NCBI GenBank assembly: GCA_963815535.1 | Contig: CAWFGS010000006.1 | Span: forward strand, 199,881 to 263,880 | Origin: CAWFGS01 sp963815535 | GTDB taxonomy: Bacteria; Pseudomonadota; Alphaproteobacteria; Sphingomonadales; Sphingomonadaceae | DNA length: 64,000 nucleotides | Direction: 5' to 3' | Shown here: in pieces, positions 37,552 to 48,006 of the stretch | Numbering within the stretch: position 1 is the first letter of the stretch | Layout: each line of letters opens with the position of its first letter | Program-made: the position numbers and the translations under genes | Notes under the pieces: generated by a model | What the model was told of the DNA's origin: nothing | The model's input: only the letters and a program-made list of their open reading frames with translations | Databases searched by the model: none

Positions 37552-40036
37552 ATGATCGCAAAAAACATGACCGCAAGAAACACGACTGCAAAAGGAATGT
37601 CTGCAGGAAAATCGTGTCCGCAGGGATCGGATTCCTTCGCAGCTTCGGCCATCCTGCCGTTGATCAGAACGACCGGGCTGGCGGTTTCCGTGGGACTGCT
37701 GGCGGCATGCGGCGGCGGCGGCGCGGCAATGGCGGGGGAGGCGGCGTCATCAGCACGCCCACCCCGCCGCCACCGCCACCTCCGGCCCCGCCACCGCCAC
37801 CGCCTCCCCCGCCGCCGACCACGACGCAATTTCGATACGGCGGAATTGCGCCGATCGGATGGGCCGGAGTTTCACGGTGCGGTCAGTGCGTGGCAGGCGG
37901 GCATCAACGGCGTGGGCAAGACGATCGCCGTCATCGACACCGGCATCGATGTGGACAGCCCGGAATTTGCAGGGCGCCTCCATCCCAACTCGGCCAGCGT
38001 ATCGGGCACGGGCACCGTCCAGCAGGAAGATGATCACGGAACCAACGTCGCGCTGGTTGCGGCGGCGGCGCGCGACGATACCGGGGTGGTCGGTATCGCG
38101 TACAATGCGACCGTGCTGGCCATCCGCGCCGACACGCCGGACAGCTGCGCAACGGAAGATCCCGAAGATACGACGCTTGGCTGCACGTTCAACGATCGCA
38201 GCATCGCCGCCGGGCTGGATCTTGCCGTGCGGTCGGGCGCGAGGGTCGTCAATCTGAGTTTGGGCGGCAGTCGCCCGTCCTCCATCCTTGCGCAATGCGG
38301 TTGCCCGCGCCGCCGCAGCCGGGCTGGTCATCGTCGTATCGGCGGGCAATGACGGGGCATCGACGGAAGACGATGTCGATCCCGATCAGCCCGATCCCTT
38401 CGCCGCCGGTCTGCTGGAAGCGGGCGGCGGCGAACGTCATCATCGTGGGTTCGGTGGACGACCAGGGCGTAATTTCCAGCTTCAGCAATCGTGCAGGCAA
38501 TCTGGGCGCATCCTATCTGCAGGCGCGCGGCCAGCGGATTTGCTGCGTTTACGAAGATGGCTCTCTGTTCGTAACGGAACGCGACGGGCAGCGTTTCGTC
38601 ACGCTGTTTTCGGGCACGAGCTTCAGCGCGCCGCAGGTGTCGGGCGCGGCGGCGTTGCTCGCACAGGCATTCCCCAATTTGACGGGCGCACAGATCGTGG
38701 AAATCCTGCTCGACAGCGCGCGCGATGCGGGCGACGCGGGCACCGACGCCATCTATGGGCGAGGCATCCTCGACATCGCGCGTGCGCTTGCCCCCGCAGG
38801 TACGACGCGGCTGGCCGGAACCAGTACGGCCATCGCCTTGGGGGACGACGCCATCGTCGGGTCCAGCGCGATGGGCGATGCGCTGTCCGGGCAACAACTG
38901 GGCGCGATCGTTACCGACAAATACCAGCGTGCGTATAATTTCGACCTCAGCAACCGCCTGCGTGGGGCTGCCGTGCCGCAGCGTCTCTATTCCGCGCTCG
39001 ATCCCGATGTCGGACGGCGCGTAACCGTCGGCGGCGGTCCGGTTGCGATGGCATTTTCGCTGGGGGTCGATACCGCACGCGACAGTCTGGGCGCGATGCC
39101 GCAGCTGCGTTTGACGCAGGAGGATGCCGGACAGGCGAAAGTCCTGGCGGCGCGCGTTGCATTGAAATTGGATGCCGACACGGCAATGGGCTTTACGCTG
39201 GGCGAAAGCGCGCAAGGGCTGGTCGCGCAGTTGCAAGGCGCGCGCCGTCCGGCCTTCCTGGTCGCCGGCGATGCGGCGGGCGATCACGGATATGCAGCGA
39301 GGAGTCGATTTCGCGACCGCGTTGCGGCGGCAGGTGGGATCGTGGGGCATAACCGCGTCAGCCGAAATGGGTGAGGCATGGCTCGGCAATGCGCGCCAGT
39401 CGCAAGCGCTTCCCGGTCAGCGGCGCGAACGCCGACCGGTTTCCAGCGTGACGATCGGTGCGGATCGGCAATTCGGTGATTTGAACGCCATCGCGAGCGT
39501 TAGCTTGGTGAACGAATCCGAAACGGTGCTGGGCGCGCTGGTGCACGAATCGTTCGGGGCCAGCGGGGCGAATACGATGTTCGTCGATCTGGGCGCGACC
39601 TACGGCATCGCCGCCGATTGGACTTTGGGCGCGCAGATGCGACGCGGCACGACGAGCGCGCGGCGCAGCGGGCTGATCTCCGACGGTTCGCAATTCGCCA
39701 GCACGGCCTGGTCGCTGGACCTGTCGCGCAGCAACGCCTTCGCCAGCGGCGACCGTATCGGTTTGCGGGTGTCGCAGCCGTTGCGTGTGTCGGGGGGAGG
39801 GCTGAATCTGAACCTGCCGGTCGGATACGATTACGCCACCGAGACGCCCGCTATATGGCGTGCGTTCGATTTCGCTTGCGCCGGATGGGCGCGAAATGGT
39901 CGGGGAGCTCAGCTGGCAGGGGCGAATGCTGTATGGCAACGCGACGGCGGCGCTGTTCTATCGCGATCAGCCGGGCCATTACGCACGGCTGCCCGCCGAT
40001 GCAGGCGTGGCGTTCAAATGGCGCGCACAGTTCTAG
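37552..40036 (+). CDS. S8 subtilisin-like lipoprotein with autotransporter-type C-terminus, frameshifted
   Basis: A protein of about 820 aa read over several frames. A long N-terminus ends in a lipobox (GLLAAC), then a Gly run and a proline tract (PTPPPPPPPAPPPPPP). The S8 protease triad is intact: Asp in AVIDTGID, His in DDHGTNVAL and Ser in SGTSFSAPQVSGAA. From about residue 560 the sequence becomes beta-strand rich (VSSVTIGADRQFGDLNAIASVSL, IGLRVSQPLRVSGGGLNLNL) and ends in the aromatic FKWRAQF, as autotransporter barrels do. Breaks lie near 37720, 37832, 38295, 38430, 39275 and 39890. The start is uncertain; an internal Met (about residue 16) is an alternative. Confidence 0.85.
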
Positions 40037-40051
40037 GGCCGCCGGTCCGGG

Positions 40052-41110
40052 TTAAGCTCCCGCCGCCTGTGCAAACGCCCATGCGCGTTCGGCCAGCGGC
40101 TGCACGCGGTCCGACATCGCCTTGGCATGGGCGCTCGATGCCGTGCCGTCGATGACGCGTTTCTTGATGCCCTGCATGATGCCGGACAGGCGGAACAGGT
40201 TGAACGCGAAATACCAGTCCATCGGCGGAACCGGGAAGCCGGTCCGCTCGACGTAGCGTTCGACGGCCTCGTCGACCGATGGAATGCCGAGCGCCTTCGA
40301 GGTCCAGTCCCTCGATCCCGGCACGACCGTCCGGCGGGCTGAACCAGTTGAGCATCAGATAGGCGAAATCGGCCACCGGATCGCCCAGCGTGGACAGTTC
40401 CCAGTCGAGCACCGCAATCACTTCTGGCTCGTCATGATCGAAGATCATGTTGTCGAGCCGGTAATCGCCATGCACGATGCCGCTGGCGTGCTGATCGGGA
40501 ATGGTCTGCGGCAACCATTCGATCAGGCGGTCCATTTCCGGTATCTCGTTCGGTTTCGGACAGCTTGTACTGCTTCGACCAGCGGGCGATCTGCCGCGCG
40601 CAGTAATCGGTCGGCTTGCCGTAATCGGTCAGGCCGATCGCATCGGGATCCTGAGTGCAGATCGGCCATCGTGTCGATCATCGCGTGGTAGATCGCGCGG
40701 CGTTCGTCAGGCTCGCGGCCGGGCAATGCACCGTCCCACAGGCTGCGCCCATCGGCCAGCGCCATCACGAAGAACTTGGAACCGAGCAGAGCGGGGTCTT
40801 CGCACAGGCCATAGGGTTTGGGCACGGGGAAGCCGGTGGGATGCAGCGCCGCCATGACGGTGTATTCGCGGTCCACCGCGTGCGCGGACGGCAGCAGCTT
40901 GCCGAAAGGCTGGCGGCGCAGGACGTAGGACCGGTCCGGCGTGTCGAGGCGATAGGTCGGGTTGGACTGCCCGCCCTTGAACTTCGACATCGTCAGCGGG
41001 CCGGCAAACCCCGACACGTTGATTTTCATCCATTCGGTCAGGATGTTGACGTCCAGCTTGTCCTTTGCCGGAACATCGACCGTGCCGACCATGGCCTCTT
41101 CGTAATCCAT
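40052..41110 (-). CDS. APH-family phosphotransferase (ACAD10/11-like), frameshifted
   Basis: A protein of about 352 aa resembling aminoglycoside phosphotransferase/choline kinase proteins that accompany acyl-CoA dehydrogenases. It has the nucleotide loop FKGGQSNPTYRL, then SYVLRRQPFGKLLPSAHAVDREY. The catalytic Brenner motif is HGDYRLDNMIF and the metal-binding segment is AVLDWELSTLGDP. Three or more breaks, near 40305, 40550 and 40655, disrupt the frame. Relatives fused to dehydrogenases (ACAD10/11) phosphorylate 4-hydroxyacyl-CoAs before elimination; that role is inferred from the neighbouring dehydrogenases. It is 12 bp upstream of the Zn-dehydrogenase gene on the same strand. Confidence 0.85.
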
Positions 41111-41122
41111 GCGAATTTCCTT

Positions 41123-42206
41123 TTAATCGAACACGATGACCGACCGCGCGGAATGACCGGCGCGCATCTTGTCGAAACCGTCATTGATCTGGTCCAGCGA
41201 GATGCGTTCGGCGATGATGGTGTCGAGATCGAGCAGGCCGCGCAGGTAGAAATCGACCAGGCGCGGCAGATCGACCGGGAAATGGTTCATGCCCATGATC
41301 GCGCCTTGCAGTTTCTTGCCGCCCAGCAAATCCATCGCGCCCAGGCCGACCTTGCAGTCCAGCGGCATCATGCCCAGGATCGTCGCCGTCCCGCCGCGCT
41401 GCAGGACCTTGACGGCCAGATCGGCCGATGCCTGCCGGCCGACCGCCTCGATCGCGTGATCGACGCCGCCGCCGGTCATCGCGACGATCTGCTGCGCGGC
41501 ATCTTCCGCCATTGCGTCGACCACGTCGGTCGCGCCCAAGACCTGCGCCAGTTCGCGCTTTTCCGGCAGGGGATCGACTGCGATGACCCGTCCGGCACCG
41601 GCAATCTTCGCTGCGTTGATCGTGGCAAGGCCGACCCCGCCGCAACCGATGACGGCGACCGTTTCGCCCGGCACCAGCTTGCAGGCGTTGAAGATCGCGC
41701 CCGCACCGGTGGTTACCGCGCAACCGAGAATGGCTGCGCGGTCCAGCGGCATCGTCCTTGTCGATGGCGACGCAGGCGTTTTCGTGGACCAGCATCTGTT
41801 CGGCAAAGGCGACGAGGTTGAGCATCTGGGCGACTGGCTCGCCGCCCCGAGACAGGCGCGACGCCGCGCCCTTCGCACGGCGCGTGTCTCCGCCGAGGCA
41901 CAGCGCCATGCGCCCGGTGACGCAGAATTCGCACAGTCCGCAAAACGCGCTGAGGCAGGTCACGACGTGATCGCCCGGCGCAACCGTGCTGACCTCGCTG
42001 CCCACCGCTTCGACCACGCCCGACGCCTCGTGTCCGGGAACGCAGGGCATGGCGTGCGGATAGGTCCCGTCGATGAAATGCAGGTCGGAATGGCACAGCC
42101 CGCAGGCGGCGGTCTTGATCAGCACCTCATGCGGGCCGGGCTCCGCAATATCCAAGGTTTCGATCTCGAGCGGCTTACCCGCTTCGCGAAGAATGGCTGC
42201 TTTCAT
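41123..42206 (-). CDS. Zn-dependent alcohol dehydrogenase (class III-like MDR), one frameshift
   Basis: A medium-chain dehydrogenase of about 361 aa. It has the catalytic Zn ligands in CGLCHSDLHFIDG and GHEASGVV, the structural Zn cysteines in CLSAFCGLCEFCVTGRMALC, and the NAD fold VAVIGCGGVGLATINAA. One extra G near 41748 interrupts IDKD-MPLDRAAILGCAVTTG. The start at 42204-42206 follows an AGGAG site. It probably oxidises an alcohol intermediate to aldehyde or ketone in the acyl-CoA cluster; the substrate is unknown. It lies between the phosphotransferase gene and an acyl-CoA dehydrogenase gene, all leftward. Confidence 0.9.
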
Positions 42207-42227
42207 ACTAACTCCTACAAACCCCCT

Positions 42228-42358
42228 GCTCTTCAGAGGAGGGGCAGCGCAACTTGCGAACTTGCTCGCTAGTCGCAGCGGGGTGGTGTCTCGCGGCTTT
42301 CTTGCGACCTTCGGTCGCACAACCACCCCTAACCCCTCCTTTGAAAAAGGAGGGGGAT
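42228..42358. repeat. Intergenic palindromic element
   Basis: The gap between the Zn-dehydrogenase and an acyl-CoA dehydrogenase holds an inverted arrangement. The left end is CTGCTCTTCAGAGGAGGGG, the right end ACCCCTCCTTTGAAAAAGGAGGGGG, and the internal hairpin is TTGCGACCTTCGGTCGCA. The right end alone folds into a strong hairpin. It looks like a miniature dispersed repeat of the kind found between proteobacterial genes; no coding sequence is in it. It may also terminate or attenuate transcription between the two genes. Confidence 0.6.
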
Positions 42359-42367
42359 TGACCGCGG

Positions 42368-43723
42368 TTAAGCCGCCCCCGCAGTCGCCGCAGCCGAACC
42401 CGCGCCGCTGCCCGCCGCCATGCCTTCACCGATGCCGTTCTTGTAATCGCCATTGCCATAGGCGCTGTCGTAATCGGTATCCTGCGGTGCATGCTTGGCG
42501 AATTCCATTCGGGCGATGGCGCGTTCGTGCACTTCGTCCGGACCGTCCGCCAGTCGCAGCGTGCGCTGATGGGCGTAAGCCTGCGCCAGACCGTAATCGT
42601 TGGACACGCCGCCGCCGCCATGCGCCTGAATGGCATCGTCGATGATTTTCAGCGCCATGTTGGGTGCCTGCACCTTGATCATGGCGATTTCCTGGCTGGC
42701 GGCCTTGTTGCCGACCTTGTCCATCATGTCGGCGGCTTTCAGGCACAGCAGGCGAGTCATGTCGATATCGATGCGGGCGCGGGCGATGCGCCCTTCCCAA
42801 ACGCAGTGTTGGTAGATCGGCTTGCCGAACGCCTCGCGCGCTTGCAGGCGGCGGGCCATCTTGTGCAGCGCTTCTTCCGCGACGCCGATGGTCCGCATGC
42901 AATGGTGAATGCGGCCCGGCCCGAGGCGGCCCTGCGCGATTTCGAACCCGCGCCCTTCGCCCAGCAGCATCGCGGTGGCGGGAACGCGAACATCTTTCAG
43001 TTCGACTTCCATGTGACCATGCGGCGCGTCGTCGTAACCGAACACCGGCAGGTGGCGGATGATGTTCACGCCTTTCGCATCGATGGGCATCAGGATCATC
43101 GATTGCTGCGCGTGCCGTTTGGCTTCGAAGTCGGTCTTGCCCATCACGATGGACACCTTGCAGCGCGGATCGCCCAGGCCCGACGACCACCATTTGCGGC
43201 CGTTGATAACGTATTCGTCGCCGTCGCGAACGATCGAACATTGCACATTGGTCGCGTCGGACGATGCGACCTGCGGTTCCGTCATCAGGAATGCGCTGCG
43301 GATTTCGCCGTTCATCAGCGGTGTAAGGTATTGCTCCTTCTGCTCGAGCGTGCCGTAGCGGTGCAGCACTTCCATGTTGCCGGTGTCGGGCGCGGAACAG
43401 TTGAACACTTCGCTGGCCCAGCCGATGCGGCCCATTTCTTCGGCGCACAGCGCGTATTCGAGGTTGGTCAGGCCCGGACCTTCGAATTCGAAGCTGTCGT
43501 CGACATGATGATGGCTGTCGTTGCGGGGCGGCATGAACAGGTTCCAGATGCCCGCCTCTTTCGCCTTCGCCTTCATGTCCTGAACCACCTGGATCACTTT
43601 CCAGCGGTCGCCTTCGGCATCCTGTTCGGCATAAGTGGCGACGTGCGGGCGGACGTTCGCCTCGATGAAATCGCGCACCCGGTCGCGCCAATATTGCTGC
43701 CGTTCGGTTGGTTGGAAATCCAT
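42368..43723 (-). CDS. Acyl-CoA dehydrogenase (ACAD11-like subfamily)
   Basis: An intact 451-aa dehydrogenase. Its N-terminus has an insert (RNDSHHHVDDSFEFEGPG) typical of the larger ACAD10/11-like branch. The FAD/substrate signature FLMTEPQVASSDATN and the segment VINGRKWWSSGLGDP are clear, as is AFGKPIYQHCVWEGRIARARIDI. The C-terminus QAHGGGGVSNDYGLAQAYAHQRTLRLADGP is in the expected place. It ends with a low-complexity Ala/Gly tail. Together with the adjacent APH-like phosphotransferase it mirrors the two halves of ACAD10/11, hinting at action on hydroxylated or branched acyl-CoAs. Confidence 0.9.
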   Translation of the reverse strand: MDFQPTERQQYWRDRVRDFIEANVRPHVATYAEQDAEGDRWKVIQVVQDMKAKAKEAGIWNLFMPPRNDSHHHVDDSFEFEGPGLTNLEYALCAEEMGRIGWASEVFNCSAPDTGNMEVLHRYGTLEQKEQYLTPLMNGEIRSAFLMTEPQVASSDATNVQCSIVRDGDEYVINGRKWWSSGLGDPRCKVSIVMGKTDFEAKRHAQQSMILMPIDAKGVNIIRHLPVFGYDDAPHGHMEVELKDVRVPATAMLLGEGRGFEIAQGRLGPGRIHHCMRTIGVAEEALHKMARRLQAREAFGKPIYQHCVWEGRIARARIDIDMTRLLCLKAADMMDKVGNKAASQEIAMIKVQAPNMALKIIDDAIQAHGGGGVSNDYGLAQAYAHQRTLRLADGPDEVHERAIARMEFAKHAPQDTDYDSAYGNGDYKNGIGEGMAAGSGAGSAAATAGAA

Positions 43724-43814
43724 GATCTGTTCCTCTCGCTTGCGATTCTGTTTGTCTTGTAAGTGGCAGACGGCAACCGATGCGCCAAGGGGACATCGGT
43801 TGCCGATCCGCCGA

Positions 43815-45268
43815 TCAGGATGCGGGCGAATCCGTTCCCCTCCGTCCGCGCGGCCGGCATCCAGCGCGGCCAGCCGCGCCTCGTGATCGGCGCGGTCGAT
43901 GGGGAAACGGCCCAGCCAATAGGCCGACAGCGAGCGCCAGCACGATCGATACGCCGATGTAGAAGATCGTCAGCCGATCGACCACGCCGCCCGCAACCTC
44001 GTCCGGGCTCCGCGCCGTTCGGGAATGCCGGCATAATCGACGATCAGCCCGGCAGCGAATATGCCGAGGCCGGTGGCGCATTTCTGGATGAACCAGTATC
44101 CCGAATAGAACGACCCCTCCGCCCGGCGTCCGGTCCGTTCCTGGAACGCCTCGACGATGTCCGCCACCATCGAGGAACACGACACCATCACCATCACGGC
44201 GAAGCACGTTTGCGGCCAGCACGAAGACATAGACCAGCGCCGTGGAGGCCGTCCCGCCGATGTCAGGCCAGATGCCCGCCAGTCTCAGCAGGTAGGGGAC
44301 GATCGCCGAACACCAGCGCCAACACCGTGCAAATCTGCGCCGTCCGGGGTTTGCCGAAGGCGCCGATGCATCCCGCCCAGCGTCACGAAACACGATCACC
44401 ACGCTGGCGAACAGCACCAGCGGATAGATGCTGAACGCGGTTTCGGAAAACTGCCAGACGAAATTGTAGAGATACAGGGTCAGCGCGAAGGTCATGCCCT
44501 GCGCCACGAACGCCCCCAGCGCGCCGAATGCCAGAATGATGAACGCCCGTTCCGAAAACGCCTGCCGTGATTTCCGCGAACGCCACCGACAGGGCGAAAG
44601 GCGGCGGCTTGTCGGCAGGGAGATGCGCCACGCGGCGATGCTGGCCCAACGCGGAGCCCACCACCGATACGAAGATCAGCGCGGCCCCGAAGACACCGAA
44701 TGCGACATACCCTTCGCGCTCGAACATGGCGTCGCCTGGAATGAACACGGTGTAGGCAAGCAGCATCATGGTCAGACCGCCGATCCACCCGAACAAGAAG
44801 CGATAACGGAACAGCGTGGTGCGCTCGTCGTAATCGCGCGTCAGTTCCGGGACCAGTGCGGTGGAGGGAACCTCGCACGCCGACAGCAGCAGACGCACCA
44901 CGATGGCAATGCCCAGCAGACCTGCGAAAGACGGCGCTTCGTCCACCGGCGGCGACCACAATATCACCCAGGCCACCGCCAGCGGCAACGCGGCGGCGTA
45001 CAGCCACGGCAGGCGGCGTCCCCACCGTGTGTAGGTGCGGTCACCCAGATTGCCGAGCATGGGATCGATTACCGCATCGACCAGCAACGCGATGAACAAT
45101 GCGGCGCTGACCGTGGTGGCGGGCATTCCCAGCACCTGGTTGTAATACAGCAGCAGGAAGACCGAAAACCCGTTGTCCTTCACCCCGAACGCCACTGCGC
45201 CGAAGCCGTGCGCGATTTTCAGCTTGAACGGCAGCGGGGCGGTGGTGGACGCAGCGCATCGTGGTCAT
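43815..45268 (-). CDS. MFS/GPH-type sugar-cation symporter-like transporter, frameshifted
   Basis: A protein of about 480 aa in at least six frame segments. The N-terminal third (AFGVKDNGFSVFLLLYYNQVLG, then DPMLGNLGDRTYTRWGRRLPWLY) is a clear match to MelB-like GPH symporters, including the DP-x-x-G-x-x-D-RT and RWGRR loop motifs. Later segments TLYLYNFVWQFSETAF, MVADIVEAFQERTGRRAEG and GIFAAGLIVDYAG follow the same family order. Breaks are near 44570, 44390, 44300, 44210, 44020 and 43930. The start is uncertain because the first codons are also disrupted. It may import a substrate for the flanking acyl-CoA enzymes. Confidence 0.75.
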
Positions 45269-45549
45269 ACGGTGCGGCGCAGCGTGCTGCCATTGCGGGC
45301 GGGGGTGGCGGGCATCGAACTCTCCGGGCGCCGATGCATTCAGCGCATCCGGTCGCGTGGTTCGCAGGGTAGGGGCAAAAGCGGGCGCGTCAACGCGTTC
45401 GTCGTGACGCTACGGCATTGGTCCGCAATGCGAAACTTGCGCGCAAACGGGTTGCACGACCGGGAAGAATCGCCTTATCTGATGGCCATGAAGGCCCGTT
45501 AGATGCCAGGACAAATTGCCGACACACCGCTTTGCGAGAGGATATCCCG
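45269..45549. other. Divergent intergenic region
   Basis: No convincing gene is seen between the leftward transporter and the rightward acyl-CoA dehydrogenase. It must contain both promoters. A short inverted sequence AACTTGCGCGCAAACGGGTTGCACG is present, but I cannot tie it to a known regulator. Confidence 0.4.
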
Positions 45550-46727
45550 ATGGCCGACGAACAATTCCGCACCGAAATCCGCGACTGGCTGGAGGCGAAC
45601 TGCCCGAAGAAATGCGCCAGCCCGTCCGTGACGAGGCCGATGTGTATTGGGGCGGTCGCAAGGCGACTTTCAAGAACGACGCGCAGAAAGCAGTGGTTCG
45701 AAGCATGCCGGGACAAGGGCTACACCGTTCCCGACTGGCCCACGGAAGTCGGCGGCGCAGGCCTGACTGCGGCGGAAGCGAAGATCCTGCGGCAGGAAAT
45801 GGCGGCGATCAACGCGCGCTCGCCATTGAGCAGCTTCGGCATCTGGATGCTCGGCCCCGCCTTGCTGAAATTCGGCACGGACGAACAGAAGACAGCATTA
45901 TCTGACCCAGATCGCACGCGGCGAAATTCGCTGGTGCCAGGGCTATTCCGAACCGGGCAGCGGCAGCGATCTCGTATCGATGCAGACCTTCGGCGAGGAA
46001 GTTTCGATCCCGAAGGCGGCGATCATTGGGTGGTGAACGGCCAGAAAATCTGGACATCCTACGCCGACGAAGCGGACTGGATTTTCTGCCTGGTCCGCAC
46101 GGACAAGGCGAACAAGTATCAGGGCATCACCTTCATGCTGTTCGACATGGAATCGGAAGGCGTTTCGACCAAGCCGATCCTGCTGATCAGCGGCAACAGC
46201 CCGTTCTGCGAAACCTTCTTCGACGATGTGAAAGTGCCGCAGCGACCAATATGTCGGCGAGGTCAATCGCGGCTGGGACGTGGCGAAATATCTGCTCGGC
46301 CACGAACGCGAGATGATTTCGGGCGCGGGCGGCGGTGATCGCACCAGCGCCATCGGTGCGGCGATGCTGCGCCATGCGGGTGAACTGGACCCGGTGCTGC
46401 GCGCGGAACTGGCGATGTTCGATGTCGATGCGCTGGCCTATGGCGCGATGGGGGAGAAATTCCTCGACGAAATGAAGGCGGGCAAGGGCCATCCGGCGCA
46501 GCCCAACATGATGAAATATGTCGGCACGGAACTGAACAAGCGCCGCCACGAACTGATGATGAGCGCGGGCGGATCGCGCGCGCCTGGAATGGGAAAGCGA
46601 AGAAACCGGCGGCGGCAAGGCCTCGCGTGGCTGGTTGCGGACCAAAGCCAACTCCATCGAAGGCGGTACGAGCGAAGTGATGCTGAACGTCGTCGCCAAG
46701 CGCATTCTGGAACTGCCGGGCGCTTGA
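45550..46727 (+). CDS. Acyl-CoA dehydrogenase, frameshifted
   Basis: A dehydrogenase of about 390 aa in some seven segments. It has an N-terminal MADEQFRTEIRDWLEANCP, then DKGYTVPDWPTEVGGAGLT. The FAD signature GYSEPGSGSDLVSMQT is in a shifted frame, followed by VVNGQKIWTSYADEADW. The C-terminal catalytic-region motif is ANSIEGGTSEVMLNVVAKRILELPG. Breaks are near 45607, 45690, 45898, 45935-45990, 46243 and 46582. The EGGTSE motif with its Glu suggests the catalytically competent partner of the second dehydrogenase that follows. It is first of three rightward genes ending with an SDR. Confidence 0.85.
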
Positions 46728-46746
46728 TCGGATCGCTATGACCTGA

Positions 46747-46827
46747 TCGTCGCCTCAGCGAAAGCTGGGCCGCTTTCAATAAAGCGCCAAGTTCGAAGCG
46801 ATCCCGGCTTTCGCTGGGATGACGACT
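46747..46827. repeat. Intergenic palindromic repeat, copy 2
   Basis: The left arm TCGTCGCCTCAGCGAAAGCTGGG (46747-46769) and the right arm GATCCCGGCTTTCGCTGGGATGACGA (about 46801-46826) are inverted versions of each other. The whole matches the layout of 116-200, sharing ATCCCGGCTTTCGC and GGATGACGA. It lies between two acyl-CoA dehydrogenase genes. Confidence 0.65.
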
Positions 46828-46852
46828 GTTACGAATTCAAGGATTGACCCGA

Positions 46853-47992
46853 ATGCCACTATACCACGACGACGATCAGGCCATGCTGGCCGACAGCGCC
46901 AAGCAGTTCATGGCCGAAGAAGGCAGCATCAAGAAACAGCTGCGCCACTGGCGGGACCGCGATTGCAAGGATGGGTTCGGCCACGAATTGTGGGAACAGT
47001 TCGGCGAAATGGGCTTCACCGGCATTCTGGTATCGGAAGAGGATGGCGGGCTGGGCCTCGGCAATGTCGAGGCGGGCATCGTGCTCGAGGAAATCGGCCG
47101 CAATTTGACGCCGTCGCCGTTCCTGACCAGCTCGGTGCTGGCCGCGACCGCGCTGAAACATGGCGGCGACAATGTGCGCGAGCGCTATCTGCCCGGCCTG
47201 ATCGAAGGCAAGAGCGTGTTCGCCGTCGCTATCGACGAGGGCGCGAAGCACCGCCCCGAACGTATCGCTGCGAAGGCGGAAAAATCGGGCAACGGCTTCA
47301 AGCTTACCGGCAAGAAGGATTTCGTCGTCCACGGGGCGAGCGCGGACATGCTGATCGTGGCGGCGCGCACTTCGGGTTCCGATGACGATGCGGACGGCAT
47401 TACCTTGTTCGCCGTGCCGAAAGACGCCGCCAATCTGTCGCAGGAAGCGGTGCGGCTGGTCGACAGCTCGATGGCGACGCACGCGAAATTCGACGGGATC
47501 GAGCTGGATGGCGACGCGGTCATCGGCGAAGTCGACAATGGCCGCGAAGTGTTGAACGCGATGCTGAATGCCGGCCGCGTCGGCGCGGCGGCGGAAGGCG
47601 CGGGCGTTGCCGGCGGGGCGATGGATATGACCATCGATTACCTGAAACAGCGCAAACAGTTCGGCAAGCTGATCGGCGAATTCCAGGCTTTGCAACACCG
47701 CGCCGCGCATCTCTATTCCGAAGTCGAGATCGCCCGCGCGGTGACGATCAAGGCGCAGCAGTTGCTCGACGGCGGCAGCGAACAGGCGGACATCATGGCC
47801 AGCGTCGCCAAGGCGAAAGTCGCGCAGGCCGCAGGTCTCGCCGTGCGCGAAGGGGTGCAGATGCATGGCGGCATCGGCATGACCGACGAATACGACATCG
47901 GCCTGTACATGAAACGCGACCGGGCGCTGAACGAGTTCCTCGGCGACGCATATTACCACGCCGGCCGCGTCGCGCAATTGAGCGGATATTGA
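46853..47992 (+). CDS. Acyl-CoA dehydrogenase, second subunit-like
   Basis: An intact 379-aa protein starting at ATG 46853 after an AAGGA site. It has the family fold (GFTGILVSEEDGGLGLGNVE, QRKQFGKLIGEFQALQHRAAHL, EGVQMHGGIGMTDEYDIGLYMKR). It departs from typical members in the region of the FAD signature (VFAVAIDEGAKHRPERIA in place of a TEPxxGSD block), and I see no clear EGT catalytic motif. Such degenerate copies pair with an active partner in heteromeric FadE enzymes of steroid or cyclic side-chain breakdown. The pairing with the preceding gene is inference. Confidence 0.87.
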   Translation: MPLYHDDDQAMLADSAKQFMAEEGSIKKQLRHWRDRDCKDGFGHELWEQFGEMGFTGILVSEEDGGLGLGNVEAGIVLEEIGRNLTPSPFLTSSVLAATALKHGGDNVRERYLPGLIEGKSVFAVAIDEGAKHRPERIAAKAEKSGNGFKLTGKKDFVVHGASADMLIVAARTSGSDDDADGITLFAVPKDAANLSQEAVRLVDSSMATHAKFDGIELDGDAVIGEVDNGREVLNAMLNAGRVGAAAEGAGVAGGAMDMTIDYLKQRKQFGKLIGEFQALQHRAAHLYSEVEIARAVTIKAQQLLDGGSEQADIMASVAKAKVAQAAGLAVREGVQMHGGIGMTDEYDIGLYMKRDRALNEFLGDAYYHAGRVAQLSGY

Positions 47993-48006
47993 GGGAACCA
48001 CGAACC

